In this document: positions 35,452-45,300 of the stretch, one piece after another
Position numbering within the stretch: position 1 is the first letter of the stretch
Layout: each line of letters begins with the position of its first letter
NCBI RefSeq assembly: GCF_003286915.1
Contig: NZ_QMFY01000012.1
Coordinates: 1 to 64,000 of the forward strand
Direction of reading: 5' to 3'
DNA: 64,000 nt
Source: Pseudochryseolinea flava
GTDB lineage: Bacteria > Bacteroidota > Bacteroidia > Cytophagales > Cyclobacteriaceae
Position numbers and translations under genes: made by a program
The notes under the pieces: model-generated
The model's input: only the letters and a program-made list of their open reading frames with translations
What the model was told of the DNA's origin: nothing
The model's database searches: none

Positions 35452-36747
35452 TTAATCTTTTAATTCACCATTAGCGGTTGTCTTGATCATAAAGATTGAC
35501 GACAATCCTGATACGTTGTTCGATCCGCAGATTAATAATCCACCGTCAGCCATCTCGCGAATGCTGCTCACGGTTTCGTCTCCTGCACCGCCCAATATTT
35601 TATTCCAAATAATTTCACCTTGTGATGTCACTTTGATAAGCAGAATATCTTTTCCGCCATTTCCGCGATTCGGTGTTGTGAGCATCGAGCCAGCCAATAC
35701 GAATCCGCCGTCGGAAGTAGCAATAATCGCGTCACCCGTGTCATCGCTAGAAGACGCACTGGCTGCAACGTCGTCGTTGTTTGCCAGCAAGGATTCGCCA
35801 TCAAAGTAGCGTTCACTCCCTTGAATGATATCGCCATTTTGACTAACACGAACGAAGAACAAATTTCCATTCGCACCGGCCGGTGTTGCATAAGATCCTA
35901 CGACACCGTAGATGTTTCCCGCAGAGGGTTGGATATCTTTTGGATATAGTTGTTGATCGGTCTGCTCTCCATACTGCGAAAAGTTTTCGAACGTGGAATT
36001 CTCAGGAATGAGTGGTACGCCGATATAGGAGCGTGCAAAATTTCCGCTCTCTTTCAAGAGTGCTGTTGCCCAAATAATTTTTCCATCAGGATTAATGTGA
36101 ACGGCGCGCGAATTAACATAATCGCGATCGAGAACTTCGTATCGCTTCACCCAATTGGTGTCCAGTGACACAGGGTCGAGGGAAACTAGAAAAGGTTTTT
36201 CCGTTGCACTCGCGGCGGCCGCCTTGAATGTTCCGAGAACAATAACATCGCCATCGGCATTGGTTGTAAGCGAACTTCCAAAGACGTCGGTGATGTTTTG
36301 GTTTCTGGGGTCTGCGATCACAATCTTTTTCATAATGTTCCCGCTTGCATTAAGCTTGAACAATCGGGTAGAGGAAACAATCAAATCAAAGACGGAACCG
36401 TCGCCTGACTCGATGTTCACTTTGATACTATCGCCAAGGACGTAGTAACCGTCCGTCGTTATTTTTAGTGCTTTGGCACTTCCATCAGGCAAAACAATAT
36501 CTTGACCAAGACGTTCACCGCGGTCATTGGTGCGGATAATGACGGTGTTGAAGTTTCCGTTCGCCAACTCTTCATTCCCAAGAATAAGATAGCCGTCTTC
36601 GTAAGGTTCGGCCTGTACACCTGATAAATTATGAGGTGCTTCGTAAAAACGGATAAAAGTGTTCCGCTTGGCTGGCGTGGCGTCTTCGATGTTTTGACAC
36701 GCCCAGCAACACAATGCCGCCACTATTAAAAGTAACCGAGAACTCAT
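35452..36747 (-). CDS. Predicted beta-propeller lipoprotein
   Basis: The N-terminus (MSSRLLLIVAALCCWACQN) is a lipoprotein signal with the lipobox cysteine near residue 17. The mature part has repeated beta-propeller-like blades with a DGGFVLAG/DGGLLICG pattern (EDGYLILGNEE, TDGYYVLGDS, SDGGFVLAGSM, ADGGLLICGSN), resembling the SBBP/delta-60 repeat lipoproteins of Bacteroidetes. Probably outer-membrane anchored. Its start overlaps the stop of the barrel gene by 4 bases, so the two are co-translated. Ligand and role are unknown. Confidence 0.78.
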   Translation of the reverse strand: MSSRLLLIVAALCCWACQNIEDATPAKRNTFIRFYEAPHNLSGVQAEPYEDGYLILGNEELANGNFNTVIIRTNDRGERLGQDIVLPDGSAKALKITTDGYYVLGDSIKVNIESGDGSVFDLIVSSTRLFKLNASGNIMKKIVIADPRNQNITDVFGSSLTTNADGDVIVLGTFKAAAASATEKPFLVSLDPVSLDTNWVKRYEVLDRDYVNSRAVHINPDGKIIWATALLKESGNFARSYIGVPLIPENSTFENFSQYGEQTDQQLYPKDIQPSAGNIYGVVGSYATPAGANGNLFFVRVSQNGDIIQGSERYFDGESLLANNDDVAASASSSDDTGDAIIATSDGGFVLAGSMLTTPNRGNGGKDILLIKVTSQGEIIWNKILGGAGDETVSSIREMADGGLLICGSNNVSGLSSIFMIKTTANGELKD

Positions 36748-37772
36748 TTTCTTTTATTCAGTTTTTTAGGATTGAAAATGTTGTAGACATAACCAGCGGT
36801 GATCGAAAGAGAATTCACCTTGTAAATGCTATCGGCGTAGCCGTATGCGAAAGCAAGATCACTATTGGCAAAGGCGCCTTCAGAATTGTTTACATTCAGA
36901 AGGCCGTAGCTAAACCGAACTTCTGTAATCACAAATCCACCACCCAATTCGAAACGTGCTCCTGCCGAAGCGATGGCGCTCACGTTGAGCGATTCACGTT
37001 GTGGTTTTAACTCAAATGACTTCTCTTCGATGAACTGATATCCCTGGCGTGTTCTGCTGCCGTCAAGCTTCGCGCCTAACAAGAAGTCTCCTTGTATACC
37101 CAACGCAAGGAAGGGTTTGAATTTTATTCGGCTAAACTGGTAATGAATAGATATCGGAAGCGATACCCATGTTTGTTTCTCCGTAGCGTCAGTAGTAAAC
37201 GTCGTGTCCAAGAATGTTACCGCATTGGTGTAACTGAAGTTTCGCTGAAGTAATCCGAGCTCAACGTTCAAGTCGAAATTGTTCTTGAGTGGTATCTCCG
37301 CTACGACATGTGCTTGAATACCGATTTTATATTTGTATTCACTTTTGCCATCATTCGCTTCAACACTTTCTGTAACGTTAGGGCTCGTAGCATTGACGCC
37401 AATCTTACCACCAATTCGATATACTGGTTTTGTTCGGAAGGTCTTATATAAGGCAACAAACTCCGCTGGGTCTGTCGATGTATTGATTTCGAAATAATGA
37501 TCGGTACGGAGCAAGTTTAACATCGCCTCATTCGCTTTCTCTGGTTCTTCCAAATAAATGTAAGAGAGCGTGAGCAACTTGTAGGCGGCGACTTTTTCTT
37601 GTTTGTTAAAGCCGCTGTTAATACAGTTTTGCAAAAGTACAGGCACTTCGTGTAGGCGTCCTTGCTCATAGGTAGATTGTGCCAGACGAAGTGTTTGTGC
37701 ACAGGACGTCAATTGACCATATCCCTTGGCAGCCAGTAACGATAGGAGAGAGGCGAGTAAAAATCTTTTCAT
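36744..37772 (-). CDS. TPR-like / outer-membrane beta-barrel protein
   Basis: A signal peptide (MKRFLLASLLSLLAAKGYGQ) is followed by a short helical TPR-like region (about 22-115, AAYKLLTLSYIYLEEPEKANEA) and a PorT-like outer-membrane beta-barrel (about 120-342, RIGGKIGVNATSP to ITAGYVYNIF). Alternating hydrophobic residues and the repeated Gly-aromatic strand ends support the barrel. ATG at 37772 lies 5 bases from the stop of the STAND gene; a TTG-led start at 37781 was rejected. It presumably connects the cytoplasmic part of the operon with surface components. Confidence 0.8.
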   Translation of the reverse strand: MKRFLLASLLSLLAAKGYGQLTSCAQTLRLAQSTYEQGRLHEVPVLLQNCINSGFNKQEKVAAYKLLTLSYIYLEEPEKANEAMLNLLRTDHYFEINTSTDPAEFVALYKTFRTKPVYRIGGKIGVNATSPNVTESVEANDGKSEYKYKIGIQAHVVAEIPLKNNFDLNVELGLLQRNFSYTNAVTFLDTTFTTDATEKQTWVSLPISIHYQFSRIKFKPFLALGIQGDFLLGAKLDGSRTRQGYQFIEEKSFELKPQRESLNVSAIASAGARFELGGGFVITEVRFSYGLLNVNNSEGAFANSDLAFAYGYADSIYKVNSLSITAGYVYNIFNPKKLNKRK

Positions 37773-37777
37773 GCAGA

Positions 37778-40700
37778 TCAATTATTGTTTGCCGGTAGCG
37801 ATGAGCATGTAGACTCATAAGGAAGGTCATCACCGACGAAGATTTCCCATTCCTCCTTGTTGATGTTTCGTTTTACTTTTTCACAAAGGATACCCGACAT
37901 CGTTGGAATCTTTGTTGGCCAAGCACGGATCGTGTGCTCAACACCTTTTACCGTTTCGGTAGCACTGTGCACGCTTGCTAAAAGTTGTTCATCGTCGGGG
38001 GTGAAAGCTACGCTCCATACCCAATCTTTATGATCGCTCAATACCATGGGCTGTTCTTTCAAGCGATTCAAATTCCACAGGCGAACGGTTTTGTCTTTAC
38101 TCGCGGTAGCCATGAAAGATCCGGCATGATTAAACACAATCTGTTCGATCGCCGATGTATGACCCGAAAGTGTTCTGATGACCATGCCGCTCTGGCTGTC
38201 ATAGATCTTCACGATACCGGTAGCGTCACCAACGATAATTCGTCTCCCTTCCGGTGCAAACGTAACGGAGGTGAGATATTCTCCCATACTCTTAATCTCT
38301 GTGACAGCATAGTTATTCTTGACGTCCCAAAGGTATAAACTGCCGTCTTCACCAGCGCCAGCAAGTCTACCGCCGTCAGCGCTCAAATGGATTGCATTGA
38401 TTTTAACTTCGGAGTGAATCACTTCTTTGCTCGTGTTCAGATCCGAGTAGCGAATGCTTCTACCCGAGTTATCACGTGCGAAGAATCCTTTATTGTCTGG
38501 TGTGAAGTTTAAGTTCTCAATGCCGAACGAAAAACCTTCGATCCGCTTGGGTGAACTCATCGCATTGAAATTGTATAGCTCGACGAAGTTATTTACCTCG
38601 CTACCGCCACTCAATCCCGCTGCGACAAGGTAATTCCCGTCTGGACTGATATCGATCGTATAGTATTGGTAGTCGTTGCTATTCACAATAACCTCCGACT
38701 TCCAGTGTTGACCTTCTCCTTTCCAACGGATAATTTTTCCATCGCTACCCGCAGAGTAGAGTTCATTTGTTGCTTTACGCGCAACGATCGCGCGTGCTGC
38801 ACCTTTTGCATGGGCTTCAAGGCTTAGCGTTAATGGATGGTCAAATTTCTTTAGAGCAGTATAGAGTCCGTTGTAAATGTCATTGTCATATACGTACCCT
38901 TGATGCTCTGAATTAAATTTGAACGCTTGTTGTGCGATGAGTGCTTCTTGTTCTGAATCATTCAACTCGCGCGATTTAACCGCCATCGCTTTTGCTTGTG
39001 CGATGTAGCGTTGACGAAGTGCTTCTTGAGCGTTCTTGATGGCAATCTGTTCTTGCTCTTTTGCACGCGCTTCATTGTTTTGCGCACGTAACGCGTTTTG
39101 TTTTGCTTCTTCCGCATTACGTCTCGCTTCGGCAGCGTTCTTTTTAGCAAGTTCGGCGTTAGCGATCGCGGCTTTCTCTGCAGCTTCGGCAAGTTCACGT
39201 TGTTTTGCTTCGGCAAGTTGGGCTTCTTCAGCAGCATTCTTCGCTGCTTCTGCGGCTAACTGAGCCTGTTCGGCGGCCTTTTGAGCAACGACAGCTTTAT
39301 CTCGATCACGCTTCGCTTCGGCTTCTGAAGACTGTGCACGTTTTAATAATGTATCAGCCTGCGCTTTTTGATAGAACGCATACAACAAGAAACAAAGACA
39401 AATAACAACAGCTGATGCCAAGACGAGCGCTACAACGCGGGCACGCCTAAGTTTTCGCTTCTGCTCAAGTTCTTTTACACGCTGCTCCGTTTCCCATTCT
39501 TTCTTGGAATATTCAAGGAAGATAATGGTACGCTCGAACGCGGGATGATAACGTTGTCCCCAAACCAAAGTAGGTTTATGTTTCGCTTGCCAGTTCAGCG
39601 CAAGTTGCAAATCCGGTGGTCTCCACAAACCAGCTTTTCCCACTTGGTGCATCGAGGCAGCTTCTGCAAGACGGGAATACATCTGCACCGCATCGGCTTC
39701 ATCATCAACCCAATTTTTTAATCGTACCCAAATACGCATCAAACTCTCGTGGGATATATCGATCATCGACTTTGAGTTGATCGGCAATCCATATCCTGGT
39801 GTCAAGAGTGATCTGCTGGGATCGCGAAACTTGTCGAGTACAGCAATGACTTCTTCTTCCGATACATCAGCGATAGCAGCTACTTCATTGAGCTTTGTCG
39901 GCCGACGGATACCAAAGTTTTCACCGCGTTTTTCGGTAATCGCTTTGAACATCATCTCGCAGACACGTTTCTGGTCTTCGTTGAGTTCGTCATACGCCTC
40001 GTTCGCGTGCATCGACAACGCTTCCGACATTGTACCGATCGCCTCATAATGTTTGAGGTCTACAGGCTCGTCGTCGAAATCTTTATAGTTAGCCCAATAG
40101 TTCCACGTACGCATCAGCGCGTGCTGAAGGATTGGCAACTGATCAGGATTATCGCCGAGGTCGTTGAGAAGCTGTTGTGTAAGTCTTGAAGAAATATTCG
40201 CGCCACCTACCGCTACAGGGCCTTCGATTGCCTTGCGCTTTTGGTCGCGTGTTAATTGTGGAATCAAGTAGTGACTGTCATTGATCTTACGCGTCAACTC
40301 TGGGAACTGTGCGCAATCGCCAATAAAGTCAGAACGCATTGTGATGGCAACATAGATCGGCGCATCAGGATAATTCACCGCTTCCATCAAAAGGTTTACG
40401 AAGGCAAGTGTCTCGTTGATTGAGTTTGCATCATGACCTTCCTTGAAGCGGAAAAGCTCTTCAAACTGATCGACTAAGATCAGGTAGTTTACGTCATTGT
40501 CTTTTCTTGTTTGTTCAATCGCCTCAACCAATCCCAATGAACTACTGCGTAGTAATGTCGAGAAGATTGTTCGCTTTATTTTTTTCTCTTCGGTGTCGGA
40601 CTGATTATACTCATCATTATTTTTTAACAGTGCCTCTGCGAGGTTGTCGATGGGACCACCGCCAGGTCTTGTCACCACTACTTCCCAATTCGGCGAAGCG

Positions 40701-40927
40701 TCCGTGAGGAACCCTCCATAAAGAATGGGCATTACGCCGCAATAAATAAACGATGACTTACCGCTACCGCTAGGACCGATTACGCCGACGAATCGGTTCT
40801 TGGAAAGCTTGAGGAGGACTTCATCGCTCTGTCCTTCACGGCCGAAGAAAAGGTGGCTTTCTTCTATCTTGAATGGTCGCAGTCCTGGGAAGGGGTTTGC
40901 AACGAGGTTATCAATTACCACACTCAT
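37778..40927 (-). CDS. nSTAND1 NTPase with transmembrane helix, coiled coil and WD40 propeller
   Basis: The family's signature NPFPGLRPFKIEESHLFFGR opens the protein. An nSTAND1 NTPase domain follows, with Walker A GPSGSGKSS (about 51-59) and Walker B LILVDQFEELF (about 151). A single transmembrane helix (about 494-518, VVALVLASAVVICLCFLLYAF) separates it from an Ala/Glu/Lys-rich coiled coil (about 520-650). At least five WD40 blades follow (about 690-1020, for example ATASKDKTVRLWNL). STAND proteins are switch ATPases that oligomerise on a signal, as in Avs-type defence and NLR-like systems. The TIR gene ends 2 bases upstream, suggesting strict coupling. Confidence 0.93.
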   Translation of the reverse strand: MSVVIDNLVANPFPGLRPFKIEESHLFFGREGQSDEVLLKLSKNRFVGVIGPSGSGKSSFIYCGVMPILYGGFLTDASPNWEVVVTRPGGGPIDNLAEALLKNNDEYNQSDTEEKKIKRTIFSTLLRSSSLGLVEAIEQTRKDNDVNYLILVDQFEELFRFKEGHDANSINETLAFVNLLMEAVNYPDAPIYVAITMRSDFIGDCAQFPELTRKINDSHYLIPQLTRDQKRKAIEGPVAVGGANISSRLTQQLLNDLGDNPDQLPILQHALMRTWNYWANYKDFDDEPVDLKHYEAIGTMSEALSMHANEAYDELNEDQKRVCEMMFKAITEKRGENFGIRRPTKLNEVAAIADVSEEEVIAVLDKFRDPSRSLLTPGYGLPINSKSMIDISHESLMRIWVRLKNWVDDEADAVQMYSRLAEAASMHQVGKAGLWRPPDLQLALNWQAKHKPTLVWGQRYHPAFERTIIFLEYSKKEWETEQRVKELEQKRKLRRARVVALVLASAVVICLCFLLYAFYQKAQADTLLKRAQSSEAEAKRDRDKAVVAQKAAEQAQLAAEAAKNAAEEAQLAEAKQRELAEAAEKAAIANAELAKKNAAEARRNAEEAKQNALRAQNNEARAKEQEQIAIKNAQEALRQRYIAQAKAMAVKSRELNDSEQEALIAQQAFKFNSEHQGYVYDNDIYNGLYTALKKFDHPLTLSLEAHAKGAARAIVARKATNELYSAGSDGKIIRWKGEGQHWKSEVIVNSNDYQYYTIDISPDGNYLVAAGLSGGSEVNNFVELYNFNAMSSPKRIEGFSFGIENLNFTPDNKGFFARDNSGRSIRYSDLNTSKEVIHSEVKINAIHLSADGGRLAGAGEDGSLYLWDVKNNYAVTEIKSMGEYLTSVTFAPEGRRIIVGDATGIVKIYDSQSGMVIRTLSGHTSAIEQIVFNHAGSFMATASKDKTVRLWNLNRLKEQPMVLSDHKDWVWSVAFTPDDEQLLASVHSATETVKGVEHTIRAWPTKIPTMSGILCEKVKRNINKEEWEIFVGDDLPYESTCSSLPANNN

Positions 40928-40929
40928 GG

Positions 40930-42378
40930 TTAGGCGTTAAATTCCTGTAAAAATGATTTCAATGATTCAATAGAGCGCTGCTCATCGCCTTCGATTACGC
41001 GAAGGTTTTGACTCCGGAATGACTCAACATTTAAATTCGATCCCGTATTCGCGACAATCGCTTTCGCTACGATTGGTTTCTTTCTTCCAAAGCCAGGTGC
41101 TTTTAACAGATCCAGCGCTTTCATACGCACCCACTGCTCGTTTACTTTTCCTTTATAGATGATTGCCGCATCGAGTGAACGGAGGTTGTCTATGTGCTGT
41201 TGACGAAGGGCAAGTAGTTCCCCTTCAAATGAAGGCAGAAGTACCTTGAATCCAGACTTCTCTAACAAATCAACAATAGGTTTGATCGCAACCAAGTCTA
41301 TCTTATCGTGTATTAAATAAATCGTGCGGCCAGTGTTACTATCGATGATTTTTTTCTCACCGGCTTCCAACAACTCTTCACGCATGATGTTTTTGAAATC
41401 TTCGAGCGGCGTTTGCAGAATTTCGGCGCCCTCTTGCGCTTCCACATCTCGCTTGATATTATCAATGAAAGATTTCTGACGCTCACTGGCATGGGTCATG
41501 TTCGGTGAGATCCAAATCAAACGTGTAAACTCTTGCTTATTTTCTTTGGCTTTAATCGACTTTTCTGAAGCGAACTTATTCTGAAGATCTACAACAGATC
41601 GATCGGCACCTTCTGGAATTTCTCCGTAGGCACTGCCGATCAAGTGAATCGAAAGATTACATTCCTCTAAATCCCGACGGACCAGTCGTTCAAGTTCGCT
41701 CGCATTTCCCGGAAGTGTTTGATTCGGAAGTACGCTATAACCGTGTCGCTGTAATTCTCGCTTGATGATATTTCGCTGCACGGATAAGTCGTGACCTGTT
41801 TCCGCGAGGTAGATTGTTTTGCGTTTGTAAATGCTTCTTACTTCCGATTGCGATGAAGTATCGCGAAGGAAAAGCAGTGTTTCATAAATATCATATGCCA
41901 GGTCAACCATTTTCATCCAATACTGACGTTCCGCTTCGGTGCTGAAGTAGTCGGTATACTCGCGGATCTCACCAGAGTCTGGATCTAGTTGGTACATTTC
42001 GTATCCCAACAAATCGCGCAAACGTGGTGGTTGTTGCTGAAGGTTGAGTGGTGTTTTGAATACTTTGAAAACACGATTTCTGTTTTTCGGAGCTGATTCA
42101 AGAACCTTGTAAAAAGTCTCGACGTGATCAAGGCACTGACCTGACTGAATAAAGTCTTTTGATAAGATTGAAACCAATACCGCGGTGTTATCCATTTTCG
42201 GAGAAACCATACTGTCGAACTCGCCTTTTAGCATGATGCGTGGCTTTTCGCCTAACACTTGCGTGAGCATCAGTTCAAGGAATTTTTTGAACTGCGATAC
42301 CCAGCCGAGTTCGTTTTTAGATGCAGTCTCATTGTCACGATCTGCGAAAGCGATCACAACATCAATTTCAAATGCCAT
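40930..42378 (-). CDS. Triple TIR-like domain protein
   Basis: Three Rossmann-like segments follow each other. About 5-150: DVVIAFADRDN with LVSILSKDFIQSGQCLDHVE. About 187-340: IYLAETGHDLSVQRNIIKRE with LSIHLIGSAYGE. About 345-480: IYLIHDKIDLVAIKPIVDLL with LRSLDAAIIYKG. Each has the beta-strand, acidic loop and helix opening of TIR or TIR-like (DUF4062-type) domains. A Glu in CLDHVET could match the TIR NADase glutamate, but I cannot prove it. It is encoded between a nucleotide-translocase-like protein and an nSTAND1 ATPase, as a likely adaptor or effector. No signal peptide. Confidence 0.78.
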   Translation of the reverse strand: MAFEIDVVIAFADRDNETASKNELGWVSQFKKFLELMLTQVLGEKPRIMLKGEFDSMVSPKMDNTAVLVSILSKDFIQSGQCLDHVETFYKVLESAPKNRNRVFKVFKTPLNLQQQPPRLRDLLGYEMYQLDPDSGEIREYTDYFSTEAERQYWMKMVDLAYDIYETLLFLRDTSSQSEVRSIYKRKTIYLAETGHDLSVQRNIIKRELQRHGYSVLPNQTLPGNASELERLVRRDLEECNLSIHLIGSAYGEIPEGADRSVVDLQNKFASEKSIKAKENKQEFTRLIWISPNMTHASERQKSFIDNIKRDVEAQEGAEILQTPLEDFKNIMREELLEAGEKKIIDSNTGRTIYLIHDKIDLVAIKPIVDLLEKSGFKVLLPSFEGELLALRQQHIDNLRSLDAAIIYKGKVNEQWVRMKALDLLKAPGFGRKKPIVAKAIVANTGSNLNVESFRSQNLRVIEGDEQRSIESLKSFLQEFNA

Positions 42379-42390
42379 GGGTTTTTCCGG

Positions 42391-45300
42391 TTAAGCTTGT
42401 ACTACTTCAGGTCTGTCTGTTATATTTTTGATGAGCCCCTGCACCAATTCATGGTGATTGGCCATTACGAAATAAAAGTCCATAAGGTTAATCTTAAACA
42501 CAACGGAGCGTTCTGTCGCCGTAATGGTGGTTATCTTTGAAACCGCGCCATCCTGGAAAAGCTCGCCGTACACGCCACCTTTTTTCAAAGTGGTTACCTC
42601 AAGACCATTATAATTTAATCTTACCTCACCATGTGCAACAATCAATATTGGCGTATTGATCTCATCATCGGCTGTAAGCTTCAATGTCTCTGAAAATTCA
42701 AGATCGATAGGGTGTACTTTGTCGGCGAGATCACTGATTAATGAACCATGGATGTTCTTAAATGCGGGGATCTGCTTGATGAAAAGTATCAGTTCTATCC
42801 ATAAGAAGAAACCATCGTCAAGTCCATCGAGCAATTGGTTATTTTCGATAGAAGAGTCGAGGAATTTTTTGTCGCGTTCTGGTAAACGTTCCGCGATAGC
42901 GTGATATGCTTTTTGGTCCTTGTTGTAGATTACCCATGCGGCGGTCTCTTGTAATAATCGATCCGCATTGAACATCTGTGCGACCAATCCGCGGCTTACC
43001 CTAAAGTCTGAAATAAATGCAGAAGCATGCACCGCGCATACTTTAGTCCAGCGATTGTTAAGGTTGAAGTCGCGATTCAGGATGTAGTTGATAACCTGGA
43101 TCGGATTATAATTTTCTCGCGGAAAGTGAATTTGCAGCTGGGTCAACTTCTCATTGATGTCCAGATCATCTAAGAGCGGTAATAATTTTGGCTTCAGCTC
43201 TGGGTCAATAAAAAGATCCAAAAGCTCCATGGCAAACGCGATGTTATCGGGATCTCCGGTTTCAATATTTTCACGCACAAGTTGTACCGACTGAGGATCG
43301 TATAAGATCGACAGCAACATGTAAATCTGGTCGTAGTTTTCTGTTGCTTCTTCCTTGAGTGCGTCTTTTAAATATTCGAAATGCTTTTCATTCGGAAGTT
43401 CATGGATAGCCGCCAGGTTCCAGATGGCTTTACTCATTTCACTTTCGAGAAGGTTCACTACATCACGCGCTTCTCTATTCATCGCGTGATAGTTGATAAA
43501 CCGTAGGGAGAAGAGGATTTGTTTAACAATGCGCTTATCCGGATAGTCTGTCTTTTTCCAGAGTAGTTGTAGGGAGTAGCGACCCCCGATGCGTCCCATG
43601 ATCTGGACGATCCGCAGCATCACCATTTCGTTTTGTCCTGACTTATGGAACGCAGCTTCTAACGTTGGCAATACCGATTCTCCTACTTCCTTCAAGGCAG
43701 CTGCTGCATGGTGACTGTATGTAGGCGATCCAAGAAGTTCTATGAGGATTGGCCATGTTTCGTTCCGCTTCACTTTGCGTGCCGTCTGAAGCGCTTCGAA
43801 ACGTACTTTTGGATCTGCATCACGCAAGAGCTCGAGTAATACAAATATCGTCTTTGGTCCGAGTAAACGTCGGAGCAGTTTCGCGGCAAGAATGCGATCG
43901 CTTTGCTTCGACGATTTGCTCATGCGAAGCAGTTTCTCTGGCGAAATTGAAAGCACGTCGCTGTCTTCGATTTCTCCTGATGCTCGTTCTGCTAATGTGC
44001 GGATTTCTGATTTGTCCGTGCCAGGCGTGAGGCCCAGCTCTTCAATTTTTCGCACCGCCCATGCCTTGAGCGTTTTTGATTCGCTCGACGAAAGTCTTGT
44101 CACGGTGTTCTCAAACAACGCAGGCTCGAGTTTCTCCATGAGCTTCAGTGCATACACAACTTTTTCCTCTACGGATGAGTTGACTTCTTTCTCAAGTACC
44201 CGACTTACGTTGTACTCCTTCTCTGATTTTAATGCTGTCTTCCGCTTGTTGCGAACCAATGTGCCGTGAAGCGTATACTGATAGTTTGTATGCAGCTTTC
44301 CTGTGGAATAATACCACGCCACCAGAATCGGCAACGTAAAGAGACAGATAAAGATCAAGTCGAAGAAATCAACGCGTGTGATGAGGATGATCAATCCCCC
44401 CGCGATTACGCTCGCGAATGCTGTTACAATACCTTCGATTTTTGTCTGAACATCGATGCGAATATTAGATTCTATCGGCAGCAGATAGAGCTTAAAAGTT
44501 GGGTTGTCCAAGCTATCTTTCAGCGAACGAATGATCAACTTGCAAAGCGCAATTGTCATGAAAAAGTAAAAGAAGAATTCGTTCTCGGCTGATTTCGTGT
44601 ATCCGAAAACATTTCCAAGCACCAGTGCGACCGTGATAAATAGTGCAATCAGAATGGGATTCACCATGAGGGAAACTTTCATGCCGTATTGCTTGATGAT
44701 ATAGTCGGTCGCGAAAATCTGGAACAAGAAACCGAATACAACTACCGTTGCTTCGAAGTAACTGATGAAGTTTGCTAAATCTTGTGGATTGGCGGCGAAC
44801 TCCATGTTGATTACCGTCAGATAGGAGTAGTCCACGAAGTTGATGGCAATCATCGATGCAATGATGAAGAACGACATAAAGAAGATGTAGCGATTCTTAA
44901 AGAAGTCGGTTACACCAAGCTTTTGGTACATGGCTTTCTCCTGGGCGAAAGTTTTTCCTTTTGTAAGGTGTCGAATCGATAGGTAGATGAACGTAACAAG
45001 AAATAGAATTACGGCTACTAAGCTGATCGTGTAGAGATGTTCTTCGTGATTCTTGAAATAGTCTAGTTCGTTGATTTGGGGGATCGAAAAAAACGCCAAG
45101 AATGAAGCCACCATCGCACCCAAGTCAACGGTTCCAACAAGTCGTTTCGATTGTTTGATGTTAAACATCCGGGAGAACGATCCCCAGAAAACTAAGAACA
45201 ACAGAAAGGTAAACGGAATGAGCGCAACGAAGCCCACAAAAAAGATGGTATCTGGATCTTTGAAAAAGCCTTCTCCAAATTCAATGAATGCTGTAACAGC

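Noticed and set aside
39036-39263. Ala/Ser/Phe-rich plus-strand frame inside the STAND gene
   Set aside because: It is the complement of the Ala/Glu/Lys-rich coiled coil of the real gene and has no independent support.
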